The notes beneath the pieces were generated by a model that searched no databases, was not told the origin of the DNA, and saw only the letters and a program-made list of their open reading frames with translations. A stretch of DNA of 32,805 bases from Clostridium sp. 1001270J_160509_D11 (GTDB lineage: Bacteria; Bacillota; Clostridia; Peptostreptococcales; Peptostreptococcaceae), in the NCBI RefSeq assembly GCF_015667935.1, contig NZ_JADPET010000012.1, forward strand, positions 1 to 32,805, given 5' to 3'. Positions 7,383 through 14,400 of the stretch are shown piece after piece; within the stretch, counting starts at the first letter, position 1, and each line of letters opens with the position of its first letter. The position numbers and the translations under genes were made by a program.

Positions 7383-8054
7383 TTATTCAATAATATATCC
7401 GATTCCTTTTTTTGTTTTGATAAAATTAGAGAGACCAACTGACTCTAGTTTTTTTCTTAGTCTAGTCACATTTACATTTAATGTATTTTCTTCAACATAG
7501 TTATCTGTTTCCCATAATTTGATCATAAGGTTATCTCTACTTACAGTTTTTCCTTTGTTTTCTAGTAGAGTTTGTAGTATTTTATACTCATTTTTTGTTA
7601 ATTCCACTTTCTCATCATTATGAGAAATAGAGTTATCATTTATATTTAAAATTGCACCATTATGTTCTAGTAAGTTTGTCTGAGTAGAGAATGAATATGT
7701 ACGTCTTAGTATAGCTTGTGTTTTTGCGATTAATACATGTAAATCAAATGGTTTTGATATAAAATCGTCACCACCCATATTCATTGCCATAACAATATTC
7801 ATATTATCTGAGGCTGATGATATAAATACGATTGGAACTTTAGAAAGTTTTCTAATTTCGCTACACCAGTGATACCCATTGAAAAATGGAAGAGTGATAT
7901 CTAATAAAACTAGTTGTGGGTTAAACTCTACAAATTCAGGGATTATATCTTGAAAATTAGTTACCTTTTTTGCTACAAAGCCCCAATTATTCATTTCTTT
8001 CTCAATAGATTTTGCAATAATCTCATCATCTTCAATAATTAAAATTTTATACAT
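7383..8054 (-). CDS. BceR-type OmpR/PhoB-family response regulator
   Basis: 223 residues. Receiver domain 1-115 has the acidic pair Asp9/Asp10, phospho-acceptor Asp52 (LLDITLP), Ser80 in FISSAS and Lys101 in ISKPF. The winged-helix DNA-binding domain (about 130-223) includes ELTKNEYKIL, the recognition helix around EENTLNVNVTRLRKKL and the wing KKGIGYII. The start is backed by AAAGGAGGG. First gene of a minus-strand unit with the kinase. Its likely target is the TTACA-N4-TGTAA palindrome at 6291-6304. I find no convincing promoter in the AT-rich region upstream of it. Confidence 0.94.
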   Translation of the reverse strand: MYKILIIEDDEIIAKSIEKEMNNWGFVAKKVTNFQDIIPEFVEFNPQLVLLDITLPFFNGYHWCSEIRKLSKVPIVFISSASDNMNIVMAMNMGGDDFISKPFDLHVLIAKTQAILRRTYSFSTQTNLLEHNGAILNINDNSISHNDEKVELTKNEYKILQTLLENKGKTVSRDNLMIKLWETDNYVEENTLNVNVTRLRKKLESVGLSNFIKTKKGIGYIIE

Positions 8055-8146
8055 GTTGCCCTCCTTTAATATATTTTTTAAATAAACGTATATTTTAATT
8101 TATTGTAAATTTAATAATTTCTCGTGATAAAAATTATATATTTATT

Positions 8147-8308
8147 TTGACATTTTAACATAAAATCCTTGTAACTAAAATTAAAATAAAAGAAGGACAA
8201 GAAATTATGGAATAAATTTTATAAAGAAATAATATATTATAGTATGTTTTAAACATTTAAAAGGAAAGCGGATAGGGAGCGGGACTATCTTCTTTCTTTT
8301 ATTTTTTT
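8147..8308 (+). ncRNA. Candidate small RNA (promoter plus terminator, no ORF)
   Basis: TTGACA (8147-8152) is followed after 17 bases by TGTAAC (8170-8175, 4 of 6 consensus bases), giving a predicted start near 8182. The transcript would end at a strong hairpin: AAAAGGAAAG (8259-8268) and GATAG (8271-8275) pair with CTATC (8285-8289) and CTTTCTTTT (8292-8300), followed by T7. The apical loop GGAGCGGGA is unusually G-rich for this genome and would be a natural antisense seed. The only SD-led frame is two codons long. Promoter and function are inference. Confidence 0.3.
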
Positions 8309-8645
8309 GTAATTTCGAGTATATATTTTTAAGTGATTAATTAAAAAAATACATATAGTAAATAAAGAATAAAATGTAATTTAAATAAAATTAAATAAAA
8401 AAGCAAAGTAAGGAAAATTGTAAAACTAAAACTAAAAAAATTTTAAAAGTTCTGAAGGGAATTTTATCAAAAGATAGAATTCTTATAATAAGATTATCTT
8501 CCTTAATATTTTCAATATACATTTCAATCTCAAATATTGATTAAAATTTAAATGTTTAACGATAAGTTATGCTTTTAAATTTCTTAGAAATTTTGATAAA
8601 ATCGGATTGAGTAAATTTACAAGGTTCGAATTTTAGAAAAATTCT

Positions 8646-8675
8646 AGTTGGTGATATACACCAACTATTTTTTTT
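8646..8675 (+). terminator. Orphan intrinsic terminator
   Basis: Perfect 8-bp stem AGTTGGTG (8646-8653) with CACCAACT (8659-8666), 5-base loop, then T8. No gene lies upstream on the plus strand for several kilobases, so the transcript it ends is unknown. Confidence 0.75.
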
Positions 8676-8755
8676 GTAAAAACCTAAAAACAAAAGAAAG
8701 TTACGCCTATTAAATAAAAAATAACTAAAAACGTATAAAAATTGTAAGTTTTTAG

Positions 8756-8768
8756 ACTATAATATAGT
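8756..8768. promoter_or_regulatory. Palindrome overlapping the -10 of the ADP-ribosylglycohydrolase gene
   Basis: ACTATA-A-TATAGT covers TATAAT (8758-8763), 38 bases before the start codon. No good -35 is seen at standard spacing. It could be a repressor site or a chance AT palindrome. Confidence 0.35.
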
Positions 8769-8800
8769 ATAGGAAGTTTATTTTAAAGGAGGCATGTTTT

Positions 8801-9751
8801 ATGAATAAAGTGTCGTATCCAAGAAATAAGGTTTTAGGTGGTATTTGGGGATTAATAATCGGTGATGCTGTAGGAGTACCATATGAATTTACACCTAAAG
8901 AAAACATTCCAAACATAGATAAAATTGATATGGTAGCACCAGATTATTTTAGAAAGACGTATATTGATATACCTTTTGGTACATATTCAGATGATAGTGC
9001 ACAATTTTTGTGCCTTATTGATAGTTATATAGAATGTGATGGATTTGATATCGACAATGCAGCAAAAAAACTTTTAGCATGGGTATCTCATGGTTTGTGG
9101 GCTGTTGATGGTGAAGTTTTTGATGTTGGAAGACAGACCTTACAGGCATTAACTGAGTATGCAAGAGGAACAAGTCCTAGATATTCAGGGCTATGTATAC
9201 CTGAGGGAAAAGGAAATGGAGCTTTGATGAGGACTCTAGCTTTAGCACTTTTTGAAGAGGGAAGTGATGAACAGTTAGTTTTTGATTCTCATGAACAAGC
9301 AATGATTACACACGGAAATATATGTAATCATGTATGTTGTGCATTTTATAATTTAATCGCAAAATACTTGCTCGAGGGCATGGATTTTGAAGAAGCATAT
9401 TCAGTAGGGATAAATTCTCTAAAGACAATATATAGTGACAATAAGAGTTATTTAGATGAATTTGAAAATAATATTTTACCCGACGGAATAATAGAAGAAA
9501 GAGGAACAGGATATGTTATTGACTGTCTAAAGAGTGCTTTTAAGGTTATAAGAGAAAGCAACTCATATAAAGATGCTATAAAAAAGGCTATAGCTTTGGG
9601 CAATGATACTGATACAACGGCTGCTGTTGTAGGTGGACTTGCAGGAATTATATATGGATTTGATGATATACCAACTAATTGGTATGACCAACTTAGGGGA
9701 AAAGAAAAAATACTAGAATTAATGGATAAAATAAGTTTTGAGAGTATCTAG
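8801..9751 (+). CDS. ADP-ribosylglycohydrolase family protein (DraG/ARH-like)
   Basis: 316 residues. Members remove ADP-ribose from proteins or hydrolyse related ADP-ribosyl compounds, using two Mg/Mn ions. Seen: GLIIGDAVGVPYEF near the N-terminus, the first metal site as SDDSAQ (TDDT in many homologues), GNGALMRTLALALF, a THGN motif, and the second metal site GNDTDTTAAVVGGLAG near the C-terminus with all Asp/Thr ligands present. A strong AAAGGAGG sets the start. It is monocistronic with a terminator overlapping its stop codon. No ADP-ribosyltransferase (DraT-like), macrodomain or toxin partner is adjacent, so the substrate is unknown. Confidence 0.93.
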   Translation: MNKVSYPRNKVLGGIWGLIIGDAVGVPYEFTPKENIPNIDKIDMVAPDYFRKTYIDIPFGTYSDDSAQFLCLIDSYIECDGFDIDNAAKKLLAWVSHGLWAVDGEVFDVGRQTLQALTEYARGTSPRYSGLCIPEGKGNGALMRTLALALFEEGSDEQLVFDSHEQAMITHGNICNHVCCAFYNLIAKYLLEGMDFEEAYSVGINSLKTIYSDNKSYLDEFENNILPDGIIEERGTGYVIDCLKSAFKVIRESNSYKDAIKKAIALGNDTDTTAAVVGGLAGIIYGFDDIPTNWYDQLRGKEKILELMDKISFESI

Positions 9752-9773
9752 ATTTATATCTAGGTATTTTTTT
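9745..9773 (+). terminator. Intrinsic terminator of the ADP-ribosylglycohydrolase gene
   Basis: 9-bp stem TATCTAGAT/ATCTAGGTA (9745-9753, 9758-9766) with a TTAT loop, then T7. The TAG stop codon (9749-9751) is inside the left arm. Confidence 0.8.
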
Positions 9774-9822
9774 GCACATATTTTATAAGTATAATAAAAT
9801 TAGATCATTTCTTTTTTAAAAT

Positions 9823-9875
9823 AAAAAAGACTAAAGATAAATTTGCATCTGCAATAAATCTACAGTCTAAAAAAC
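9823..9875 (-). terminator. Terminator of the decayed two-component locus (minus strand)
   Basis: AGACT/AGTCT plus an inner AGAT...TGCA / TGCA...ATCT pairing. On the minus strand it ends in a T tract (A6 at 9823-9828 on plus). It lies just downstream of the frameshifted membrane protein gene. Confidence 0.6.
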
Positions 9876-9882
9876 TATTTAA

Positions 9883-10276
9883 TTAAGAATTTTTTATAGA
9901 CATTTCATCTATAAGTTCATCACTTAATGAAATTATTTTTTCAGATATTTTATTTCTTTGAACTTTTAAAATATGACTATATAATGGAAAAGCAAGAAGC
10001 ATTCCGCAAAGACCAACTATTCCTATTATAATTCCCTGAATAAATTGACTATCTTTCCATACTAAAACGCAACATAATCCAAATCCAAATATTAAAGAAC
10101 TAATTAAGCCGACTACAATTGATTGGATAGTTGCCTTTCTTGTGGCAGACTCATCAAGTTTACGTATTTTATCGAGTTTATTTTCTGTTTTAGGAAGATA
10201 TTTAGTACGTATTTCTTCTATTTCTTTTTTTTTGTTTTGCTGAATAACTATACACAAATTTTTCATCTTTACTCAT
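9883..10276 (-). pseudogene. Frameshifted small membrane protein gene (clostridial family often labelled 'dihydropteridine reductase')
   Basis: The frame open from 10266 reads 127 residues: an acidic/basic N-part ending IRKLDESATRKATIQ, two TM helices (about 47-70 and 76-97) and a KVQRNKISEKIISLSDEL tail. The natural start appears to be ATG 10276, which has a good SD (AAGGTGG at 10284-10290). That frame begins MSKDEKFVYSYSAKQ, the N-terminus I associate with this family, but runs into TAG after an A9 tract (plus strand T9, about 10225-10233). One extra A, or two fewer, would join it to the conserved KEIEEIRTKYLP part. So the gene is broken at a homopolymer, or uses slippage, or the base count is wrong. 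Despite the common label, no reductase motif is visible. It follows the receiver-kinase gene by 20 bases. Confidence 0.75.
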
Positions 10277-10296
10277 ATGTTTTCCACCTTATATTT

Positions 10297-11445
10297 TTAT
10301 ATATTATAAATTTTATTTTTATTAAGATCTAACTTTACTGTGAAAGTTGTCCCTTTTCCTAATGTACTTTCTATATAAATGTCAGCATTCATAATATCTA
10401 TAATTCGTTTAACTAATGCAAGACCTAACCCGTTTCCATTTGTAGCATGGGAAGTATCGCCTTGATAAAATTTTTCAAAAATATGTTTGCCGGTATCTTT
10501 GCTCATACCGCAACCTTTATCACTAATTGATACAATTATAAAGTTATTTTCACTTTTCGCATTTATGCTTACCTCACCACTATCTTCAGTAAATTTAAAT
10601 GCATTAGAATAGAGATTGTTTCAGATAATAGATGTAAGTTCCTTGTCGGCATTTAACATTAAATTTTCTTCAATATCTACATCTATATTTATATTTTTTT
10701 CTTCCCAAATACTTTCAAAACACAGTAAACACTCGATAAGTTGTTCACTTAAATTATATTCACTAGTTTCAAGAAATATTTTTTGATTTTCTAATTTATT
10801 AAGTTTTAAAATATTAGTAATTAAATTAGATAAATTTTGTAATGTTTCATAAATTGATTTTGAGTATTCTTTTCTTTCTAAATCTGTTGTAGGCTCATCT
10901 TGCATTAAAGCAGAGTAATTTTGAATAATTGATAACGGTGTTTTAAGTTCGTGCGAAACATTAGATATAAAATCTGTACGGAGAGTTTCTATACTGCCTA
11001 ATTCTCCTGCCATTTCGTTGAAGTTATCAATTATAATATCTAATTCGTTTCTTTTTCCGAATGTATCCATTGGTTCAATTCTTACATTAAAATCGCCATT
11101 AATTATTTTTTTCGTAGCATTAAGAATTTGTTGAACAGGTTTTACAAGATAGTCATCTATCTCTAAACTAAAACCGCGAAGTTTTGATTGTATATCATCT
11201 TTTGCTGTTAGAAATAAAAGTGGAATGTTTTTATCAATATCTCTAACTGATTTTGCAAATTCAAATCCATCAATACCTGGCATCATAATATCAGAAATAA
11301 TTAGATCTATATGATTGTCATACATCACATCATATGCATCATTGGCATTTAGGCATCCGATAGCATTAAAGTTATTTTTTATTAAATAAGAACAAATAAC
11401 ATTATTCTGGTGTTTTTCATCATCAACTACAAGAATATTAATCAT
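10297..11445 (-). pseudogene. Receiver-histidine kinase fusion broken by an in-frame TGA (decayed two-component system)
   Basis: Residues 1-103 are an OmpR-type receiver (Asp8/9, phospho-Asp52, Thr80, Lys102 in DDYLVKP). From residue 103 the sequence becomes the end of a HAMP linker (PVQQILNATKKI, GDFNVRI), then the dimerisation domain with His165 in SNVSHELKTP, then the N-box. At codon 275 (10621-10623) a TGA stands where kinases of this type have Trp ([17 protein letters not shown]; consensus W-x-N-L-x-x-N-A-x-K-F-T). The frame then continues undisturbed through G1 (SDKGCGMS), the F-box (IFEKFYQG) and G2 ([10 protein letters not shown]) to 10297. Reading: a deletion at the shared Lys-Pro fused adjacent response regulator and kinase genes, removing the DNA-binding domain and kinase sensor/TM region. 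A TGG-to-TGA change then truncated the ATPase domain. Start at 11445 with GGGGTAA upstream. Confidence 0.85.
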
Positions 11446-11601
11446 TAAAAATTACCCCAATTACAATAAGTATTTAGTTAAATATATTTTAATCTTATTG
11501 ATTATTTTGAATTATAACATAGAGTTGTTAATGTTTTGTTAAAGTATAGAAGGATTTGTAATTTTATATAAATATGATATTTAATATGAATTAATATTTC
11601 G

Positions 11602-11630
11602 TTGACATATTTTTAAAAACTTTTAAATAA
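11602..11630 (+). promoter_or_regulatory. Probable promoter of the 44-codon gene
   Basis: Perfect TTGACA (11602-11607), then TAAATA (11624-11629) after 16 bases. It lies about 60 bases before the small gene's start codon. Confidence 0.45.
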
Positions 11631-11687
11631 TGAAATTGGATAATATAGCTATAAAATTGATAAAATAAAATAGAGGAGATGGATTAA

Positions 11688-11822
11688 ATGTTAAATTTAT
11701 TAAAAATAAAAGCAATAATATTAGAATGTATTTATAAAAATGCAGAGGATTTAAAAAATGGTATGATGAATAATGAAAATAATATTAAACTTGACTACAG
11801 TATTATACATATGTACTTATAA
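11688..11822 (+). CDS. 44-residue small protein, possibly Spo0E-like
   Basis: ATG 11688 has a strong AGGAGA (about 11674-11679) and a promoter upstream, and a strong terminator follows the stop by 9 bases, so this is a complete small transcription unit. The product begins MLNLLKIKAIILEC and ends NIKLDYSIIHMYL. Two short helices separated by a polar Asn-rich turn, with an L-D followed by hydrophobics and Tyr in the second, resemble small Spo0E-type aspartyl-phosphate phosphatases (S-x-x-L-D-x-x-I-x-x-Y). However, the Ser is replaced and the first helix lacks the usual Arg. No signal peptide or TM helix is obvious. If Spo0E-like, it would act on Spo0A~P or another response regulator. Function is uncertain. 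Confidence 0.6.
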   Translation: MLNLLKIKAIILECIYKNAEDLKNGMMNNENNIKLDYSIIHMYL

Positions 11823-11831
11823 ACTACAATT

Positions 11832-11886
11832 AAAAAGGATGTATCGAAGTATAGAATTTATCTATTTTTCGATACATCTTTTTTAA
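11832..11886. terminator. Strong bidirectional terminator after the 44-codon gene
   Basis: 17-bp stem (one G-U) between the AAAAAGGATGTATCGAA arm (11832-11848) and the TTCGATACATCTTTTTT arm (11868-11884), with A and T tracts on both sides, so it can act on either strand. Confidence 0.85.
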
Positions 11887-11916
11887 TTGCGCAAGTTTTT
11901 TTAGTTATGCTAAAAT
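11887..11916 (+). promoter_or_regulatory. Extended -10 promoter of the HAD phosphatase gene
   Basis: TTGCGC (11887-11892), 18-base spacer, and TAAAAT (11911-11916) preceded by TGC, an extended -10. Confidence 0.55.
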
Positions 11917-11973
11917 ATTCTAGAGATTATTTAGAAATATATTAAATTTATAAGGGGAATTGAGGAGATAGAT

Positions 11974-12771
11974 ATGATAAAAATAATTGCTACTGATATG
12001 GATGGAACTCTTTTAGATAGCCAAAAAAATGTTCCGAAAGAGTTAGATTATGTGCTAGATAAATTGGATGAAAAGAAAGTACGATTTATTGTAGCTAGTG
12101 GGAGACAATATTATAATCTTGAAAAACAATTTAGAGATTATAAGCATGATTTAATTTATATAAGTGAAAATGGTGCAATGGTTTTTGATAAAGGGGAAAT
12201 TGTATATTTAAGCGAAATTGATGGAGAAAAGTTAACTAAACCAGTTGAAATTGCTAGAAAAATACATGGTGCATCAATTATTTTATGCGGGGAAAAGAGT
12301 GCATATACTGAAAATAAGGGTGAATTTTTTATAAAAAATGCACGTCTTTACTATGAAAAATTACAAGTTGTAGATGATGTCTTAGATGTAGTTAAAGAAG
12401 GTAAAGATAAAATATGTAAAATAGCATTATTCCATGATGAAAGCTCTGAAAAATATTTATCTAAAGAATTTGATGAAGTAGAAAATGATTTTTTAATTTC
12501 AGTATCTGGTGAGTTATGGATGGATTTTATGAATATTGGTGTAAATAAAGGTACAGCAATAGAGAGAATTCAAGAATACTATGATGTGACTTATGATGAA
12601 ACAATGGCATTTGGAGATTATCTAAATGATTATGAGATGATGCAAAGTTGTAAATATAGCTATGCTATGGCAAATGCACATCCAAAATTAAAAGAAGTAA
12701 GTAATTATGAAGCTAAATCAAATGATGAAAATGGTGTTGTAGAAGTTATAAAAGAGTACTTTGAAATTTAA
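11974..12771 (+). CDS. Cof-type HAD-IIB family hydrolase (sugar/nucleotide phosphatase)
   Basis: 265 residues, typical for Cof/YbiV-like cytosolic phosphatases. All four HAD motifs are visible: I DMDGTLLD (nucleophile Asp8, acid/base Asp10), II ASGRQ, III a conserved Lys in the central part (NKGTAIERI) and IV FGDYLNDYEMM. The large C2-type cap lies between motifs II and III. These enzymes dephosphorylate sugar phosphates, FMN, PLP or similar metabolites with broad specificity, so the substrate cannot be assigned. GAGGAGAT is well placed before the start. It is flanked upstream by a bidirectional terminator; no terminator is seen before the next gene at 12885. Confidence 0.93.
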   Translation: MIKIIATDMDGTLLDSQKNVPKELDYVLDKLDEKKVRFIVASGRQYYNLEKQFRDYKHDLIYISENGAMVFDKGEIVYLSEIDGEKLTKPVEIARKIHGASIILCGEKSAYTENKGEFFIKNARLYYEKLQVVDDVLDVVKEGKDKICKIALFHDESSEKYLSKEFDEVENDFLISVSGELWMDFMNIGVNKGTAIERIQEYYDVTYDETMAFGDYLNDYEMMQSCKYSYAMANAHPKLKEVSNYEAKSNDENGVVEVIKEYFEI

Positions 12772-12884
12772 TGATAAGTCAAAAGCATAATAAATTTTAT
12801 ATTGGTATATGAGGGTTAAGTATTAGTATAGGAAAATTAAATACATATTATAAATAGGGAATATAAACAGAAAGAGGAATTGAG

Positions 12885-14255
12885 ATGAATAGAAAAAAAG
12901 TCTTAAAAAATATTGTTATAACAACATCTTTAGCATCGACATTGATGTTTGCAGGTATATCAAACACAAGTATAAGTTTTGCAGACGTTATAAAATTAGT
13001 TAATACAAGTGTATTAAATGTAAGAAGTGGGGCAGGAATTAATTATAGTAAGATAGGAAGTTTAACACAAGGAACAAAAGTAAATATAATATCAGAAAGT
13101 AATGGATGGAGTAAGATAAATTATAACGGAAAAATTGGATATATATCTAGCCAATATGTAAGCGAAGTATCATCAAATCCAGCTCCAGAAACGAATAAAC
13201 CTAGTAATCCTACTCCAGATAATAATACATCAGGAAATAATATAAAAGAAGTAAATACAAATGTATTAAATGTAAGAAGTGGAGCGGGAACTAATTATAG
13301 TAAAATAGGAAGTTTAACACAGGGAACAAAAGTAAATGTAATATCAGAAAGTAATGGATGGAGCAAAATAAATTATAATGGAAAAATTGGATATGTATCT
13401 AGCCAATACTTAAGCAAAATATCATCAAATCCAACTCCAGAAACGAATAAACCGGGAAATACTACACCAAGCAATCCGACTCCAGATAATAATACATCAG
13501 AAAATGCTTTAAGAGAAGTAAATACAAGTATATTAAATGTAAGAAGTGGAGCAGGAACTAATTATAGTAAAATAGGAAGTTTAACACAAGCAACGAGAGT
13601 AAGTGTAATATCAGAAAGTAATGGATGGAGTAAGATAAACTATAATGGAAAAGTTGGATATGTATCTAGCCAATATTTAAGCAAAATATCATCAAATCCT
13701 AAATCTGTAATACTTGATGTTCCACGTATAAGTCAATATCCAGATTTACCAATGGGTTGCGAAGCAACTTCACTAGCTCAACTTTTAAGATATAGAGGAA
13801 TACCTGTAACAAAAACACAAATGGCAAAGGAAATGCCTCTGTCACCAAATAAAAATCCAAACTTAGGATTTGTTGGAAGTCAATACGAAAAACAGGAAGG
13901 CATATTCCAAACAATATATCCACCTGCACTAGAATCACTTGCAAAAAAATATAGACCAAATAGTGCAGATATTACAGGTGCAAGTGTAGAAGAGTTAGAG
14001 AAAGAATTAATGAAAGGGAATCCATCAATTGTATGGGTAACAGCATATTGCAGAAATCCAGAAATGGGTTATTGGTATGAAGGTACACCAGACCAACTAT
14101 GGGTTGCTAAAAATCTTCATGTTACAACATTAACTGGATTTGATGAAGATTATTACTATTTAACTGATCCAGGTATAGGAAAATTAAAAATAAAAAAATC
14201 CCAATTTAAATATGTTTATGACACTATTGGTAAAAAAGCAGTAGTAGTTAGATAA
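12885..14255 (+). CDS. Secreted triple-SH3b protein with C-terminal C39-like peptidase domain
   Basis: 456 residues. A Sec signal peptide (Lys-rich start, hydrophobic core about 10-30, probable cleavage after SFA near residue 34) is followed by three bacterial SH3 domains starting at about residues 39, 123 and 212. Each carries LNVRSGAG, YSKIGSLTQ, SESNGWSKINYNGK and a GY(I/V)SSQY end, and they are joined by Pro/Thr/Asn linkers. Residues 275-456 form a C39_2-type papain-like domain: Cys292 in MGCEATSLA, His412 in NLHVTTLTGFD, Asp428 in TDPG. SH3b domains bind cell wall, so this is probably a wall-associated cysteine peptidase or amidase. The target bond is not known. SD AGAGGAAT before the start; terminator right after the stop. 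Confidence 0.9.
   Translation: MNRKKVLKNIVITTSLASTLMFAGISNTSISFADVIKLVNTSVLNVRSGAGINYSKIGSLTQGTKVNIISESNGWSKINYNGKIGYISSQYVSEVSSNPAPETNKPSNPTPDNNTSGNNIKEVNTNVLNVRSGAGTNYSKIGSLTQGTKVNVISESNGWSKINYNGKIGYVSSQYLSKISSNPTPETNKPGNTTPSNPTPDNNTSENALREVNTSILNVRSGAGTNYSKIGSLTQATRVSVISESNGWSKINYNGKVGYVSSQYLSKISSNPKSVILDVPRISQYPDLPMGCEATSLAQLLRYRGIPVTKTQMAKEMPLSPNKNPNLGFVGSQYEKQEGIFQTIYPPALESLAKKYRPNSADITGASVEELEKELMKGNPSIVWVTAYCRNPEMGYWYEGTPDQLWVAKNLHVTTLTGFDEDYYYLTDPGIGKLKIKKSQFKYVYDTIGKKAVVVR
12999..13705 (+). repeat. Three tandem SH3b-coding repeats (periods 252 and 267 bases)
   Basis: Units start at 12999, 13251 and 13518. They are nearly identical over about 190 bases and differ mainly at synonymous sites and in linker length (84 versus 89 codons). 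Such repeats can expand or contract by recombination. Confidence 0.9.
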
Positions 14256-14266
14256 AATTATAAAGA

Positions 14267-14306
14267 GGGCTGTCATACTATAAAATACTATAGGACAGCC
14301 CTTTTT
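14267..14306 (+). terminator. Intrinsic terminator of the SH3b/C39 gene
   Basis: Perfect 8-bp GC-rich stem GGGCTGTC (14267-14274) with GACAGCCC (14294-14301), then T5. Confidence 0.85.
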
Positions 14307-14400
14307 GAAATTTATTTATTTGGACATAATAATTTAGAATAAATAGATTAGTTTTAATATGGATTTTAATATAGTATATTTGTGAAAGAGAGGAATATTG

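Larger units (their letters stand above)
8055..8800. other. 746-base gene-free stretch with two orphan terminators
   Basis: Lies between the divergently transcribed bceR-like and ADP-ribosylglycohydrolase genes. It is very AT-rich and has no frame with a start codon, SD and plausible protein. It contains a possible promoter at 8147-8175, an intrinsic terminator at 8259-8308, a second one at 8646-8675 and a 13-bp palindrome just before the glycohydrolase gene. Neither terminator has a visible gene to terminate, which suggests small RNAs or decayed genes. Confidence 0.6.

Noticed and set aside
8425-8545. A frame on the plus strand reading like a histidine kinase N-terminus (ILSKDRILIIRLSSLIFSI)
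   Set aside because: No start codon or SD, only about 45 codons, and hydrophobic/Lys composition is what AT-rich random sequence gives.
8621-8640. GGTTCGAA, resembling the T-arm of a tRNA
   Set aside because: No acceptor, D or anticodon stems can be placed around it; it instead forms a small GAATTT/AAATTC hairpin.
8801-9751. ADP-ribosylglycohydrolase as antitoxin of an ADP-ribosylating toxin
   Set aside because: No transferase gene adjoins it and it is a monocistronic unit with its own terminator.
12999-13705. Evenly spaced repeats that could suggest a CRISPR-like or VNTR array
   Set aside because: They are in frame within a gene, about 250 bases long, and encode SH3b domains.
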